From Branchipolynoe longqiensis (lineage: Eukaryota > Annelida > Polychaeta > Phyllodocida > Polynoidae): 64,000 nucleotides of DNA. This document shows, one piece after another, positions 10,003 to 20,117 of this stretch (position 1 is its first letter; the number at the start of each line of letters is the position of its first letter). Below the pieces are notes generated by a model that was not told the origin of the DNA, did not search any database, and saw nothing but the letters and a program-made list of their open reading frames with translations. A program made the position numbers and the translations under genes. The DNA is taken from positions 56,510,749 to 56,574,748 of the forward strand of contig CM059193.1 in NCBI GenBank assembly GCA_030323885.1, given 5' to 3'.

Positions 10003-10286
10003 AGCCCGGTACACACCTCCTGTATAAAACCTAAAACTGCCCGTTTCGCAACAAAGTTTGAGTTTTAGTCGGTTTCAGTCTTTAGGTGTGTGACCCCCCT
10101 ATCACACCAGAGCCTTCCAATTCGTGACTTAAAACTCAGTTTTAGGTTTTATATGGGAGGTGTGTACCAGGTTTTATAAGATTCGAAAAGTTTTAGTCAG
10201 GAAACGGGAAGGGTCGGGTTGTAACAGGTACCGTCAGGCAGTCAGTTTTAGTGCGTGAATCGTATATGGGAGGTGTGTACCAGGCT
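10003..10286 (+). mobile_element. T5 TIR element (284 bp)
   Basis: Ends AGCCCGGTACACACCTCC and GGAGGTGTGTACCAGGCT are near-perfect inverted repeats flanked by TAA on both sides (10,000-10,002; 10,287-10,289). It interrupts a tandem array of CGTAACGTATTTATCCATAC units. No coding capacity. A 3-bp TWA duplication is the signature of PIF/Harbinger elements, which is one possible parent. Confidence 0.85.
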
Positions 10287-10432
10287 TAACGCATTTATTC
10301 ATACCGTAACGCATTTATCCATACCGTAACGTATTTATCCATACCGTAACGTATTTATCCACACCGTAATGTATTTAACCATACCGTAACATATTTATCC
10401 ATACCAAAACCTGCCATACCTTAACGTATTTC
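10287..10432 (+). repeat. 20-bp tandem repeat, about 7 units
   Basis: Unit CGTAACGTATTTATCCATAC. A partial unit lies on the other side of the T5 element (9,979-9,995), so the array was split by that insertion. Confidence 0.9.
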
Positions 10433-10435
10433 AAC

Positions 10436-10960
10436 CGAGCCCTGTGAGGTCCCAGTCAAGGAGCCCCGTGAGGTCCCGTCGGGGAGCCCCGTGAGGTCCC
10501 ATCGGACACTGCACCTACACTGGGAGCCCTGTGCGGTCCCAGATACACCGGGTATGACAGCGTCGACCCCTGCGCCTACAACGTCGGTTCCCACTTCGAC
10601 CACCGATGGAGTGGGCGCTTGGGCCGCGGACGCAATCACACCCACCAACCACACCCCGGTCCAGGAGCTCTGTTGGCCCTGGACCACCCACCCTGCGACA
10701 GGAGCCTGGAGGACCAACGTGCCGCCCATGGCCCTGTTGCCAAAAACACGGGATCCTGCTTTGCTCTCTGGTCGAGGTACAGGACCATGGGCCCCAAGAA
10801 CGCATTGCCACCTGCCGGGCCACCGCCACACCATGCCACCGCCGCACAGACAGTGCAAGAAGCCCATGCATCCCCTGCCACCCCTAAAGGTGCAAAAGGA
10901 AAGAAAGAAGAAAACCCCCAAAAAACAAAACCACCAAAAAACGGGCCGTTTTAACGGCGC
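10436..10960 (+). other. GC-rich segment with overlapping open frames, unassigned
   Basis: The segment has higher GC content than its surroundings and is open in several frames (10,491-11,039 and 10,619-10,954 on plus, 10,421-10,921 on minus). The 10,619 frame ends in a Lys/Pro-rich tail such as KGAKGKKEENPQK, which would suit the C-terminus of a basic nucleic-acid-binding ORF1 of a retroelement. I do not recognise the protein. It starts with two tandem GTGAGGTCCC blocks. Multiple open frames are expected of GC-rich DNA, so coding is uncertain. Confidence 0.25.
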
Positions 10961-11023
10961 TGTGTATCAATGCTGCAGCCCTGCAGCCAGTGACCGCGAG
11001 GTCACAAACCCCCCAATAACTAA

Positions 11024-11162
11024 CTGTCGGAAAGAGTAGCCTATGTGGCGGTAGCGGGTTTCCTCCAAAAAAATATGTCAGAATGACCATATGTTTGATG
11101 TCCAACTTTAAAAAAATCAATGCGCTCTAGAGGCATCGGTAAATAAAACAAGCTTTCCTTTT
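11024..11162 (+). repeat. SINE-B 3' fragment
   Basis: Carries GTCGGAAAGAGTAGCCTATG, CAGAATGACCATATGTTTGA and the end TAAATAAAACAAGCTTTCC. These are the conserved tail of the SINE-B family seen whole at 30,735, 42,735 and 48,066. Confidence 0.85.
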
Positions 11163-11357
11163 TCCCCTCGTGGCATGCCAGTTTGGCCCGTGGACAGTAG
11201 TAAGCGGCATGGCTGTGTTGACAGTGTGTCGGTGGCGCCCCCTTTCGGGGAGTTCTGTCAGGGCGCACTGGACACGCGGCGGAAACGTCTTAATGTTGGA
11301 GTGTTGTCCGCTGTTAGTGGTGCATTATGTACATGAGCATGACCAGCACAAGCAGGA
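11163..11357. other. Unique GC-rich spacer
   Basis: No gene recognised. The open frames here only extend the repeat frames of the adjoining minisatellite. Confidence 0.4.
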
Positions 11358-12709
11358 CACACCACCACACCGCCACACTGCCACACCGCCACACCGCCAT
11401 ACCGCCACACCGCCACACCGCCACACCACCACACCGCCACACCACCACACTGCCACACCACCACACTGCCACACCACCACACTGCCACACTGCCACACCA
11501 CCACACCACCACACCACCACACCACCACACCACCCCACCACCACACCACCACACCACCACCCTGCCACACCACCAGCATGCCACCACGCCACTGCCACAC
11601 CGCCACACCACCACACCACCACACCACCACACCGGCACACCACCACACTGCCACACCGCCAGCATGCCACCACACCACTGCCACACCACCACACCGCCAC
11701 ACCACCACACCGCCACACCACCACACCACCACACCACCATACTGCCACACTGCCACACCACCACACCACCACCACGCCACCACGCCACCGCCACACCACC
11801 ACACCGCCACACCACCACACCACCACACCACCACACTGCCACACCACCACACCGCCACAGTGCCACCATTCCACCACGCCACTGCCACACCACCACACCG
11901 CACACGGCCACACGGCCACACAGCCACACCACCACACGGCCACACGGCCACATGGCCACACGGCCACACCGCCACCATGCCATCATGCCACCGCCACACC
12001 GGCACACGGCCACACCACCACACGGCCACACCACCACACCATCACACCACCACACTGCCACACTGCCGCACCACCACACCACCACACCGCCACACCACCA
12101 CGCCACCACACCACCACACCGCCACACTGCCACACTGCCACACCACCACACCTCCACACCACCACACTGCCACACCACCACACAGTCACACCGCCACACC
12201 ACCACACCGCCACACCACCACACCGCCACACTGCCACACCACCACACCACCACACCACCACACCGCCACACAGTCACACCACCACACCGCCACACCACCA
12301 CACCACCACACCACCACACCACCACACCACCACACCACCATACCACCACACCACCACCACACCACCTCACCGCCACACCGCCACACCGCCACACCGCCAC
12401 ACTGCCACACCGCCACCACGCCACCATGTCACCACACCGCCACACCGCCACACTGCCACCACGCCACCACGCCACCACGCCACCACGCCACCACACCGCC
12501 ACACCACCACACCACCACACCACCACACCACCACACCACCACACAGTCACACCACCACACCGCCACACCACCACACCGCCACACTGCCACACCGCCACCA
12601 CGCCACCATGTCACCACACCGCCACACCGCCACACTGCCACCACGCCACCACGCCACCACACCGCCACACCACCACACCACCACACCACCACACCACCAC
12701 ACCACCACG
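11358..12709 (+). repeat. 9-bp minisatellite CCACACCAC / CCACACCGC, about 150 units
   Basis: A 1.35-kb array of CCACACCNC units with occasional CATG or CAGC interruptions. Period 9 and the near absence of G on the plus strand keep all frames open, giving spurious frames rich in His, Thr and Pro on plus and Val, Trp, Cys and Gly on minus. Strand asymmetry is extreme. Not a gene. Confidence 0.95.
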
Positions 12710-12712
12710 ACC

Positions 12713-13035
12713 AGACCGGATGGCTGAAATGAGTTCATCTCTTATTTTGGTAGATCGTGGGATTCGAACGCTGGTCGAGTCAAACCAATGACTTAACAAA
12801 TTTATTCTTGTCGCTTCCTAGCCAGGTGCTTTGGCATTATTAGGACAGGGCAAGGACTGGCTAGCTCAGTGTCAGGATAATGTGATTGAGTGGGATATCA
12901 GATCATGGTGCTGGTGGTCTGGTCTCCCAGTGAGGCTGCACTATAAAACCACCATGAGTGCGCACTGTCACAAGTTGGTACCCTTCCTGATATGACCATA
13001 TATGTTGCCAGGATATAAGACTCCAACAACGAACC
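12713..13035 (+). repeat. SINE-A, full length
   Basis: TTGAGCG-type head variant (GGATGGCTGAAATGAGTTC), GATTCGAACGCTGGTCGAG, full body and tail ending GACTCCAACAACGAACC. It starts exactly where the C-rich minisatellite ends. Confidence 0.9.
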
Positions 13036-13670
13036 AAGCATCACACCACATCATCACCCTTTTAGCATTTCTTCATCCACACCACACCACACCACACCAC
13101 ACCACACCAAACCACAACCAATGCCACACCAAATGCATATATTACACACACCACCACCACCTCCACACGACACGACACCAAATCTCATATATAATAAATA
13201 GCACATTCAATTTAAACTCAACCCTCTCCGGCTATTTCAAACTGAGCCTAATTTTCAACAGCTCCCCCCACCCACCCCCACCCCCACCTCCACAAATACA
13301 CCCGACTTTACTTTGCCAGTCGGTGCCCCCTCCCTTATCACAGACAGCTCCTCGTGCAGTGTTATTACACTAGTACACTGGCACCATCCACAGTCCACAG
13401 GGAGCACCCACCCACTCCCCTCCTCCCACCTCCACCCCACCCTCACCTTCACCCCACCCCACCCTCAACCCACCCCACTTCCAATCCACGACTAACTGCA
13501 CCCGCCGAGCTCAGCGACCCCTACCGAAAGCCGTAAGCCCCCCCCCCCCCCATCCCCCACACCACCCATTCCACCCCACCCAACCCCACCCCCATCCCCA
13601 CCCCACCCTCTCCCCTACCCCCTCTCCCCTCTCCCCTCTCACCTCTCATCTTCTCCTTCTCCCCTATCAC
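13036..13670. repeat. C-rich low-complexity DNA
   Basis: CACACCAC and CCCCACCC words alternate over most of the stretch, with a C-run at 13,538-13,550. Apparent Pro-rich frames are composition artefacts. No gene seen. Confidence 0.7.
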
Positions 13671-13673
13671 CAC

Positions 13674-13950
13674 CAGGCTTCCGGTGCGGAAGGTCGGGAG
13701 TTCGAATCCCAGCCGAGTCAAATCAATGACTTATAAAAATTCGCTACCGAGTCTGGCGCTCGGCAATAATATGATAGGGCAAGGACTGGTTAGTTCTGTG
13801 TCAGGATAATGTGACTGAGTGGGATATCGGGTCATGGCACTGACAGCCCGGTCTCCCAGTGGGGCAGCATTATTAAGTCACCATGGGTGCCCACAAGTTG
13901 GTATGTGTCCTGATATGACCCTATATGTTGCTAGGACGTACAACAAACGA
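13674..13950 (+). repeat. SINE-A, head-truncated
   Basis: Starts inside the head (AGGCTTCCGGTGCGGAAGG, GAGTTCGAATCCCAGCC) and runs through the body to GTTGCTAGGACGTACAAC. Confidence 0.9.
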
Positions 13951-14009
13951 CAAAAAAAACTTTCCTTGTGCATCATGCCTTCCTTGCTCGTCCCTCCCCC
14001 CACCCCACC

Positions 14010-14354
14010 AGGCGCGTTGGCGTAATGGGTACAGCGCAGGCTTCCCGTGCGGAAGGTCGGGAGTTCAAATCCAAGCCGAGTCAAACCAGCGACTTATAAA
14101 ATTGATACTTGTCGTTTCCTAGCCTGGCACTCTGCATTCATAGGACAGGGCAAGGACTGGTTTGCACAGCGTCAAGATATTGTGACTGTGTGGTATATCG
14201 GGTCATGGTGCCAGTGGGCCGGTCTCCCAGTGGGGCAGCACATCAGGTCACAGTGCTGGCGGCCTGGTGTCGCAGTGGGGCAGCACTATAATGTCACCTT
14301 GAGTGCGGGCTGTCACAAGTCGGTACCCGTCCTGATATGACCTTAGATGTTGCT
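14010..14354 (+). repeat. SINE-A, 5' part, interrupted by a retroposon
   Basis: Head GGCGTAATGGGTACAGCGCA with B-box-like GAGTTCAAATCCAAGCC. The body contains a 40-bp internal duplication around the CAGTGGGGCAGCAC block (14,229 and 14,274). It is broken at GATGTTGCT (14,346-14,354) by the retroposon at 14,355-14,777; the tail resumes at 14,778. Confidence 0.9.
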
Positions 14355-14777
14355 GCATTGGTATGCAGGTAGTGCAATACCTCAGGGAGGTTGACGCCCC
14401 TGCCCTGCAGAGTTGTAAACCACTGCCTTGTGGTACAGGTTCTTAACAGAACCGAAGGCTAAGGGAGCAAACCCTGAACAGAAAACCATGTCACTGTGGC
14501 AGCATCAAGGGCGGTTGATGTATGGAACTCCCAACATCTCCCGACCAGCCACTGCAGGGACAAATAGTTTTGCGCCTGTCTTGACATGTTCTTGCCGGTG
14601 TGAAACCTCTATTTGCTCCCCGAGAGAGTGCCGCTGGTAACTTGCAAAAGCCAGCAGCACTTGAACACTTTTGCAGGCAGCTTTCATGAAATGTACAACC
14701 GCACACAAAAATGGAGAGTGGCAGTCAAGTAATGAAAGCAGTCTTTGTCGCATCGCAACCGACAGCATGATGATGAT
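14355..14777 (+). mobile_element. 400-bp retroposon with LINE-shared (ATG)n tail, copy 1
   Basis: Inserted in a SINE-A with the 9-bp target duplication GATGTTGCT (14,346-14,354 and 14,778-14,786). The last 65 bp or so (from ATGGAGAGTGGCAGTCAAG to the ATGATGATG tail) match the 3' end of the LINE fragment at 31,409-31,727, while the upstream 330 bp do not. That pattern suggests a non-autonomous element using the LINE machinery. The second copy, inverted, is at 16,941-17,340. Confidence 0.8.
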
Positions 14778-14805
14778 GATGTTGCTAGGACGTAAAACAA
14801 CAAAC
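14778..14805 (+). repeat. SINE-A 3' tail, continuation after the insertion
   Basis: Begins with the duplicated GATGTTGCT and continues AGGACGTAAAACAAC, completing the SINE-A started at 14,010. Confidence 0.85.
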
Positions 14806-14859
14806 AACAATGATAACCCTTCCCCTTGTGCACGTTCCCGTCCCTGCACCACCACTCAT

Positions 14860-14923
14860 GCCGCATGCCGCATACCATATACCGCATACCGCATACCGCA
14901 TATATGGAATCTTAGCTTTAGGT
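14860..14923 (+). repeat. H element end: hexamer array plus terminus
   Basis: Units CCGCAT(A/G) in tandem end in ATATATGGAATCTTAGCTTT. The inverse of that terminus occurs at 15,054-15,078, giving a 22-bp perfect inverted repeat. Confidence 0.7.
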
Positions 14924-14984
14924 GGTTAGTTAGGGACACCCAGAAGATATCGTGGAACCTCGGAATATAAACACCAAGCCAGAC

Positions 14985-15060
14985 GGGGTGGGGTGGCCGA
15001 ATGAGTTGAGCTTCAGGTTATTGCTTTGGTGGGTTTTATGTCTTGCCAACATCTAAAGCT
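14985..15060. repeat. SINE-A remnants (head and inverted tail)
   Basis: GGTGGCCGAATGAGTTGAGC is a SINE-A head. TTATGTCTTGCCAACATCTA is a tail complement. The body is missing, so this is a deleted inverted pair. Confidence 0.65.
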
Positions 15061-15506
15061 AAGATTCCATATATGCACTATGTGCTATGTGCTATGCGCT
15101 ATGCGCTATGCACTATGCGGCATGTGGCATGCGGCATGCGGCATGCGAATGCGGTATGCACCATAGATACCCATGCCGACCTCCAATAGTCGATGTATTC
15201 TTTTTGTGTTTTGGGATTGCTAAACAAGAGTGTTTTGCTCCAAATTTCTGAAGGAAAGTCAAAGTTACTATTGTTTTCTATAGCAAACGCATTCGCATTC
15301 GCATTCGCATTCGCATTCACAACGATCGGTCCATGGGTCGATCCATTTGCCGCATTTGCATTTGCATTTGCATTTGCATTCGCATTCGCATTCACGTTCA
15401 CATTCGCATTCGGACGTATGGAAGCACTACTATGCCTTTACATACTTTTCGATTTTTTGCCGCATTCGCATTCACATACCACATACCGCGTATATGGAAT
15501 CTTACC
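15061..15506 (+). mobile_element. H element: TIR element with hexanucleotide subterminal arrays
   Basis: Termini TAAGATTCCATATA and TATATGGAATCTTA are inverted repeats. Next to them lie arrays of hexamers: GCTATG/GCATGCG at the left, GCATTC and TTTGCA in the middle (15,289-15,320 and 15,348-15,412), and GCATAC at the right. A core CGATCGGTCCATG at 15,324-15,338 recurs inverted at 22,508-22,520. No convincing coding frame; the Phe-Ala repeats are hexamer translation. Confidence 0.7.
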
Positions 15507-16080
15507 CCTACCTTCCCCACGTTTCATTTCATTCTGGGGTTGTTTGTAACCTTATGACGGTTACTGGTTGCAGAACTGCAACATTAATAGAGAGGCTCCG
15601 ATAAATCGGCCCAATCTTTGGTTGAAGATTTAACTTCAGTAGGGAGTGTTGTAGAAGCTGGGGACATCTTTACAATGTTGTAATGGCGAGGCGTTGGGGC
15701 GGCAGCGAATCTCTTCGGTCTAGCGGTAGTTGAATGGTAGATGTAGTTGAGCACTTGTATCCAGTCAGCAGCAAAGGACAGAGAAATCGTAAAGGTGAAG
15801 GGCCCCACCCAAGAACACAACTAAGAAGTATGCCTGGGAGAAATCGAAAGGGCAGAGTCTATGATAGAGAAATGAGGAGAGTTGAGTCAAAGGACCGTGT
15901 CTATTTGCTCTATGGTGACCAACCAGCGAGCCATAGACACGGACAGAGTAAGAGTAGAAAGTGAAATGCCGGCAGGCTCCCCCTCCTGGAACTTTTTTCA
16001 GACATATCAAGGAGGAGCAAGGCCGGCAGAGAGTGATAGAGTGTTAGAGAGAGATGTGGACAGAGTGCAGTCCGGATAGC
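15507..16080. other. No gene recognised
   Basis: Apparently unique DNA. Overlapping frames of 60-80 codons occur on both strands, but none shows a domain or a consistent start. Confidence 0.5.
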
Positions 16081-16190
16081 AAGTCTCCTGACTCCCACCT
16101 CCCCCCACCTCTCCCCACCACCTCTCCCCTACCTCCCCCCTACCTCCCCCTCTCCGCACCACCACCTCCCCCACACACCACTTACTCGCC
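16081..16190. repeat. C-rich simple sequence
   Basis: CCTCCCCCCACCTCT-type words in near tandem. No coding. Confidence 0.75.
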
Positions 16191-16275
16191 GATAACCGGC
16201 GTTCGGCGGTTTTGATTCGCTGGTCACCAGTAAATCCGCTCTGCGTTAACTCTCCGTCCTCACCCCGCCACCCAG

Positions 16276-16700
16276 ACAGGGGTTGGCTGGTTGTTGGAGT
16301 TTTACCTCCTGGTAACAAACAAGGTGCAGGTACCGACTTGTGACAGTGCGCACTCATGGCGACTTTATTTTGACATCCAATAGCCGATGATACGAAAATC
16401 AATGTGTTCTAGAGGCGTCGTTAAATAAAACAAGGTTTTCATGGCGACTTTATAGTGCTGCCCCACTGGGAGACCAGGCCACTGGCACCATAACCTGATA
16501 TCCCACTCAATCACATTAACCTGACACTGAGCCAACCAGTCCCTGCCCTATCCTAATAATGCCGAGCGACTGGCTAGAAAGCGACAAGTATCAATTTTTA
16601 TGTCATTGGTTTGACTCGACACAGGGTTCAAAGACATGGGTCCGAATCCCACGAGCTACGAAAACGGGAGACTCACGCTCAACTCATTCGGCCACCCCAA
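16276..16700 (-). repeat. SINE-A, full length, with nested insertion
   Basis: Minus-strand copy from the tail (GGTTGGCTGGTTGTTGGAG) to the TTGAGCG-type head complement near 16,690. It is interrupted by 72 bp at 16,368-16,439. Confidence 0.9.
16368..16439 (+). mobile_element. 5'-truncated SINE-B insertion, 72 bp, with 14-bp target duplication
   Basis: The insert is the SINE-B 3' end (GACATCCAATAGCCGATGA to AATAAAACAAGGTTTT). It is flanked by perfect copies of CATGGCGACTTTAT (16,354-16,367 and 16,440-16,453) belonging to the host SINE-A. This is a clear target-primed retroposition scar and fixes the order: SINE-A first, SINE-B later. Confidence 0.95.
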
Positions 16701-16764
16701 CTCATTTGGTGCCCATGCAGACAGATAGGAATGATCAGATGGGTACAGAACACCCGGTTGCAAC

Positions 16765-16940
16765 ACGGCAGGTCGTGGGATCAATCCCCGGCTGAGTCAA
16801 ACCAAACACTTACCAAGCAGATGCTTTTCGGTACCTTTGTCTTATTTATGTTCAGCATTACTAGGATTGGTGGAGTTTCAGGGTAATATGACTGAGCTGG
16901 ATATTGCATCATGGTGCCGGCGGTATGGTGCCCCAATGGT
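16765..16940 (+). repeat. SINE-A, 5' part, interrupted by a retroposon
   Basis: Starts near AGGTCGTGGGATCAATCCCC in the head and continues through the body to TGCCCCAATGGT, where the 400-bp retroposon is inserted. Confidence 0.85.
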
Positions 16941-17340
16941 CATAATCATCATCATGCTGTTGGTCGCGATGCGACAAAGACTGCTTTCATTACTTGACCG
17001 CCGCTCTCCATTTACATTTCATGAAAGCTGCCTGCAAAAGTGTTGAAGTGCTGCTGGCTTTTGCAAATTACCAGCAGCACTCTCTCGGGGAGCAAATAGA
17101 GGTTTCACACCAGCAAGAACATGTCAAGACAGGCGCAAAACTATTTGTCCCTGCAGTGGCTGGTCGGGAGATGTTGGGAGTTCCATACATCAACTGCCCT
17201 TAATGCTGCCACAGTGACATGGTTTTCTGTTTAGGGTTTGCTCCCTTAGCCTTCGGTTCTGTCAAGAATCTGTACCACAAGGCAGTGGTTTACAACTCTG
17301 CAGGGCAGGGGCGTCAAACTCCCTGAGATATTGCAATGCC
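16941..17340 (-). mobile_element. 400-bp retroposon with LINE-shared (ATG)n tail, copy 2
   Basis: Inverted copy of the element at 14,355-14,777. Flanked by the perfect 12-bp duplication TGCCCCAATGGT (16,929-16,940 and 17,341-17,352). The tail (CATCATCATG) lies at the left. The two copies form a 400-bp inverted repeat with a spacer of about 2.2 kb. Confidence 0.9.
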
Positions 17341-17435
17341 TGCCCCAATGGTACAGCTCTATAAAGCTACCATGTGCGTTCATTGTCACGAGTTGGTGCG
17401 CCTCTTGTCATGACCTTAGATATTGGTAGGTGGTA
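17341..17435 (+). repeat. SINE-A 3' part, continuation after the insertion
   Basis: Body and tail (CTATAAAGCTACCATG, CATGACCTTAGATATTGG) complete the copy begun at 16,765. Confidence 0.85.
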
Positions 17436-17829
17436 TAATCGCAATAAACTACCAAATAAACGAAATAAAATACCAAATGAACCATATTCCAGCCCGGATG
17501 TACCGAATTTTCCACGGGGGAACCGGCTCGAGCTGGATTTTTGTTGTTATTGGTGGATGTCTAAATGTGTTTATTCATCTGAATATATAATTTGTCAGTG
17601 CCGGGGCACTGGGTCTTCCAGCCGTTGAACAATCGTGGTTGGTTACACATATTGGTGAGAGAGTAATCTGTGCTGTATTGTGTTACAGCACGCGGGATAG
17701 TCCGGAAGCCAAAGCGGCGAGAGGCAAGAGTTTGGGGTTGGAGGCTAGGCCTGGTGAGTGGATTGAGTGAAGGAAGCAGATTGGGTAAGGACTCTAATGG
17801 GCCGAAGGTAAGTGGAGTTAGGTGGGCAG
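17436..17829. other. No gene recognised
   Basis: Unique-looking DNA. A frame opening at 17,670 reads into the G-rich block and loses sense there. Confidence 0.5.
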
Positions 17830-18345
17830 AAAGGTCAGGGTGGCAAACGGGTAGGGACGGGGGGATGGGGGATGGGGGATTGGGGTGGGGGGGGGGTGGA
17901 GGATGGAGGATGGGGGTTGGGGATGGGGGTGGGGGATGGGAGGTGGGGGATGGGGGTGGGGTGATGGGGGGTGGGTGGTGGGGGATGGGGGGAGGGGGGT
18001 GGGTGGAGGGGGGGTGGGGGTGGAGGATGGGGGTGGGGGTGGAGGAGGGGGGTTGGGTGGCGGATGGGGGATGGGGTATGGGGATGGGGATGGGGGATGG
18101 GGGATGGGGTGGGGGGTGGAGGGATGGGGGGTGGGGGATTGGGGTGGGGGTGGGGGTGGGGGAGGGGAGGATGGGGGTTGTGGGTGAGGGTGGGGGAGTG
18201 GGATTGGGGTGGGGATGGTGGGGATGGCTGGGGGATTGAGGATGGAGGAGGGTGGGGGAACAGGGATGGGGGTGGAAGTGAAGGATGGGGGTGGGGGATG
18301 GGGGAAGGGGGATGGGGGGCGGGGGGGGGGTAGGGGATGGAGGAT
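17830..18345 (+). repeat. G-rich block GGGGGATGGGGGTGGGG, potential G-quadruplex DNA
   Basis: Almost uninterrupted runs of four to nine G separated by AT, T or A. Pyrimidine other than T is rare on plus. Frames are Gly/Trp/Met or Pro/His/Ser homopolymers. Confidence 0.9.
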
Positions 18346-18445
18346 GCGTGTATGGGATGGAGAGTGCGTGTAGGGGATGGAGGGTGCGTGTAGGGGATGG
18401 AGGGTGCGTGTAGGGGATGGAGGGTGCGTGTAGGGGATGGAGGAT
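18346..18445 (+). repeat. 20-bp tandem repeat, 5 units
   Basis: Unit GTGCGTGTAGGGGATGGAGG. It is embedded at the right edge of the G-rich block and followed by looser GGATGGAGGAT words to 18,540. Confidence 0.9.
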
Positions 18446-18544
18446 GGGTGGGGGATAGACGATGGTGGATGGCGGATGGAGGAATGTGGGCTGTAGGATG
18501 GAGGATGAGGGTGGGGGATGGAGGATGGAGGATGGAGGATACCA

Positions 18545-19430
18545 GCATGGTTAGGCTCAGACAGGCATCTCATCTATCGATGAGTGAACAACCTTCACCT
18601 CATGGCTGACCTCAAAATGGCTGTAATTACTCCTCATGGACATGTATTTCGCTATGGTTGAAAAATCCCTTATTTTATACAATGTCGACATTGGGGGTTA
18701 GCTGTGTGCTCTCAACTGTGCAACCTATTTCCACACACAACATCCGCCATCGATGTATATTGAAAGTGGATTTGGAATTTTTTTTATTATTTGACTAAGA
18801 GTCAGAGGAATGAATACAAATTTGACTCGGAGGAAATAATTTTCTTTTAAAGAAATCAATCAATTTGATCCATATCCGGACCTGGCAATGTTTTCAAAAT
18901 GGCGGCCAATACCTGGATTCTACAGCCTGAACACAATGCAGCAGACGACCGACTCCTTTTCACCCTTCACATCCCAAACCCCTAAAGGTAACAATGGCTG
19001 CCGAATGGGCACACCCAAGCACAATGTTCACACCTCCCCCCACACCCCCACACCCTCCACACCCCCACACCCGCTCACAATCACACCCCACCCCCATCTA
19101 TTAATACCCACTCAGCAAGGGTTTTTTTCCTTTTTTTTTCATTGTGACCTCTTCACCTATAACAATGTCACTTCCGGTGCGCGCCGATCGACTTCCGGTG
19201 GCCCGGACAGGGTACTTCCGGTTGGGGGGTGCAGGCCTGTTACAAGCATGAGTGAACTTCCGTCTCGAGGCTGCGAGTTCTTTCTACTGACTTGTGTTGC
19301 TGCATTCCCTATGTGGCAAGTATCCTGTATCCTATTCTTATTGTACAAACGCACCAGCTGCCACTAGGTCTCACCTCCCTCCCTCCCCCCGTTACATGAT
19401 AGCTCATATATCACACAGGTTTTATCTTAC
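18545..19430. other. Mixed unique DNA, no gene recognised
   Basis: Contains a C-rich CACACCCC patch at 19,035-19,105 and a stretch with three ACTTCCGG words (19,171-19,222), an ETS-like core. No convincing open frame. A 159-codon frame at 18,888-19,367 has no domain and spans the C-rich patch. Confidence 0.45.
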
Positions 19431-19451
19431 ACAATTCTTGTCTTATATACA

Positions 19452-19471
19452 TGTATATATATATATATATC
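19452..19471. repeat. (TA)n microsatellite
   Basis: About ten TA units within TACATGTATATATATATATA. Confidence 0.8.
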
Positions 19472-19512
19472 GCGCAATTCTTATATATGTATCGCACAAT
19501 TCTTAAATAACA

Positions 19513-19705
19513 CAGGCCGAATGAGTTGAGCGTCCGTCTCCTGTATTGGTAGATCGTTGGATTCGAACCCACGGGTTCAAACCCTGGTCGAATCAAGCCA
19601 ATAACTTACAAATTGTTACTTGTCGCTTCATATCCAGGCCCTTGGCATTATTAGGATATGGCAAGGACTGGTTGGCTCAGTATCAGGATAATGTGACTGA
19701 GTGAG
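19513..19705 (+). repeat. SINE-A, 3'-truncated
   Basis: Head CCGAATGAGTTGAGCGTCC and GGATTCGAACCCACGGG, body to GAGTGAGATATCAG, then the copy stops. Confidence 0.85.
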
Positions 19706-19965
19706 ATATCAGTCCAGGGTCGATAGATTGCATCGGGGAGCCCAGATAGACTCATGCTTATGATGACCGTCCCAGAATGGCAGTAGTGTGGGTTCGAGTC
19801 CCACTCCAGGCTTAAAGAATGTTCCCCATTTGCTTGCAGCCCGTCCTATGCCACTGGTTCCGTGACCAGGATGATGTGCATGATGAGTGATGTGTGGTGT
19901 TGAACCTATGCCGTGTATATAATGGAGGAGCTCATCTAGGATACTTCTAAATATAAAGGTGAACA
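19706..19965 (+). repeat. SINE-D-like element
   Basis: Contains a tRNA-like B-box segment (GTGGGTTCGAGTCCCAC, 19,789-19,805) and an acceptor-like CTCCAGGCTT. It is followed by a unique body that ends near AAGGTGAACAAAAAAG. Related to the copies at 21,630 and 21,951 in the B-box region only. Confidence 0.5.
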
Positions 19966-20117
19966 AAAAAGAAGTTGCTGATCGTCCTTTTGATCACACA
20001 AATCAGGGTCGGGCGGCGGTTTTTATTTTCAGCATTTCTTTTTCATAGTTACGAGTAACATCATGGAAAGTTTAATTGCTGCTAACCCAACACATTTTGA
20101 AAAGTTAAAAAATAGAA

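Noticed and set aside
10421..11039. Host gene in the GC-rich segment
   Set aside because: Open on both strands in several frames, no recognised domain, no splice or start evidence. Listed only as unassigned.
11170..12791. Long His/Thr/Pro and Val/Trp/Cys frames of up to 520 codons
   Set aside because: They are translations of the CCACACCNC minisatellite in all frames. Period 9 and absence of G prevent stop codons.
15099..15549. Asn-Ala or Phe-Ala repeat proteins
   Set aside because: Translation of the GCATTC hexamer array in the H element.
17670..18573. Gly/Trp/Met and Pro/Ser/His-rich proteins
   Set aside because: Composition artefacts of the G-rich block.
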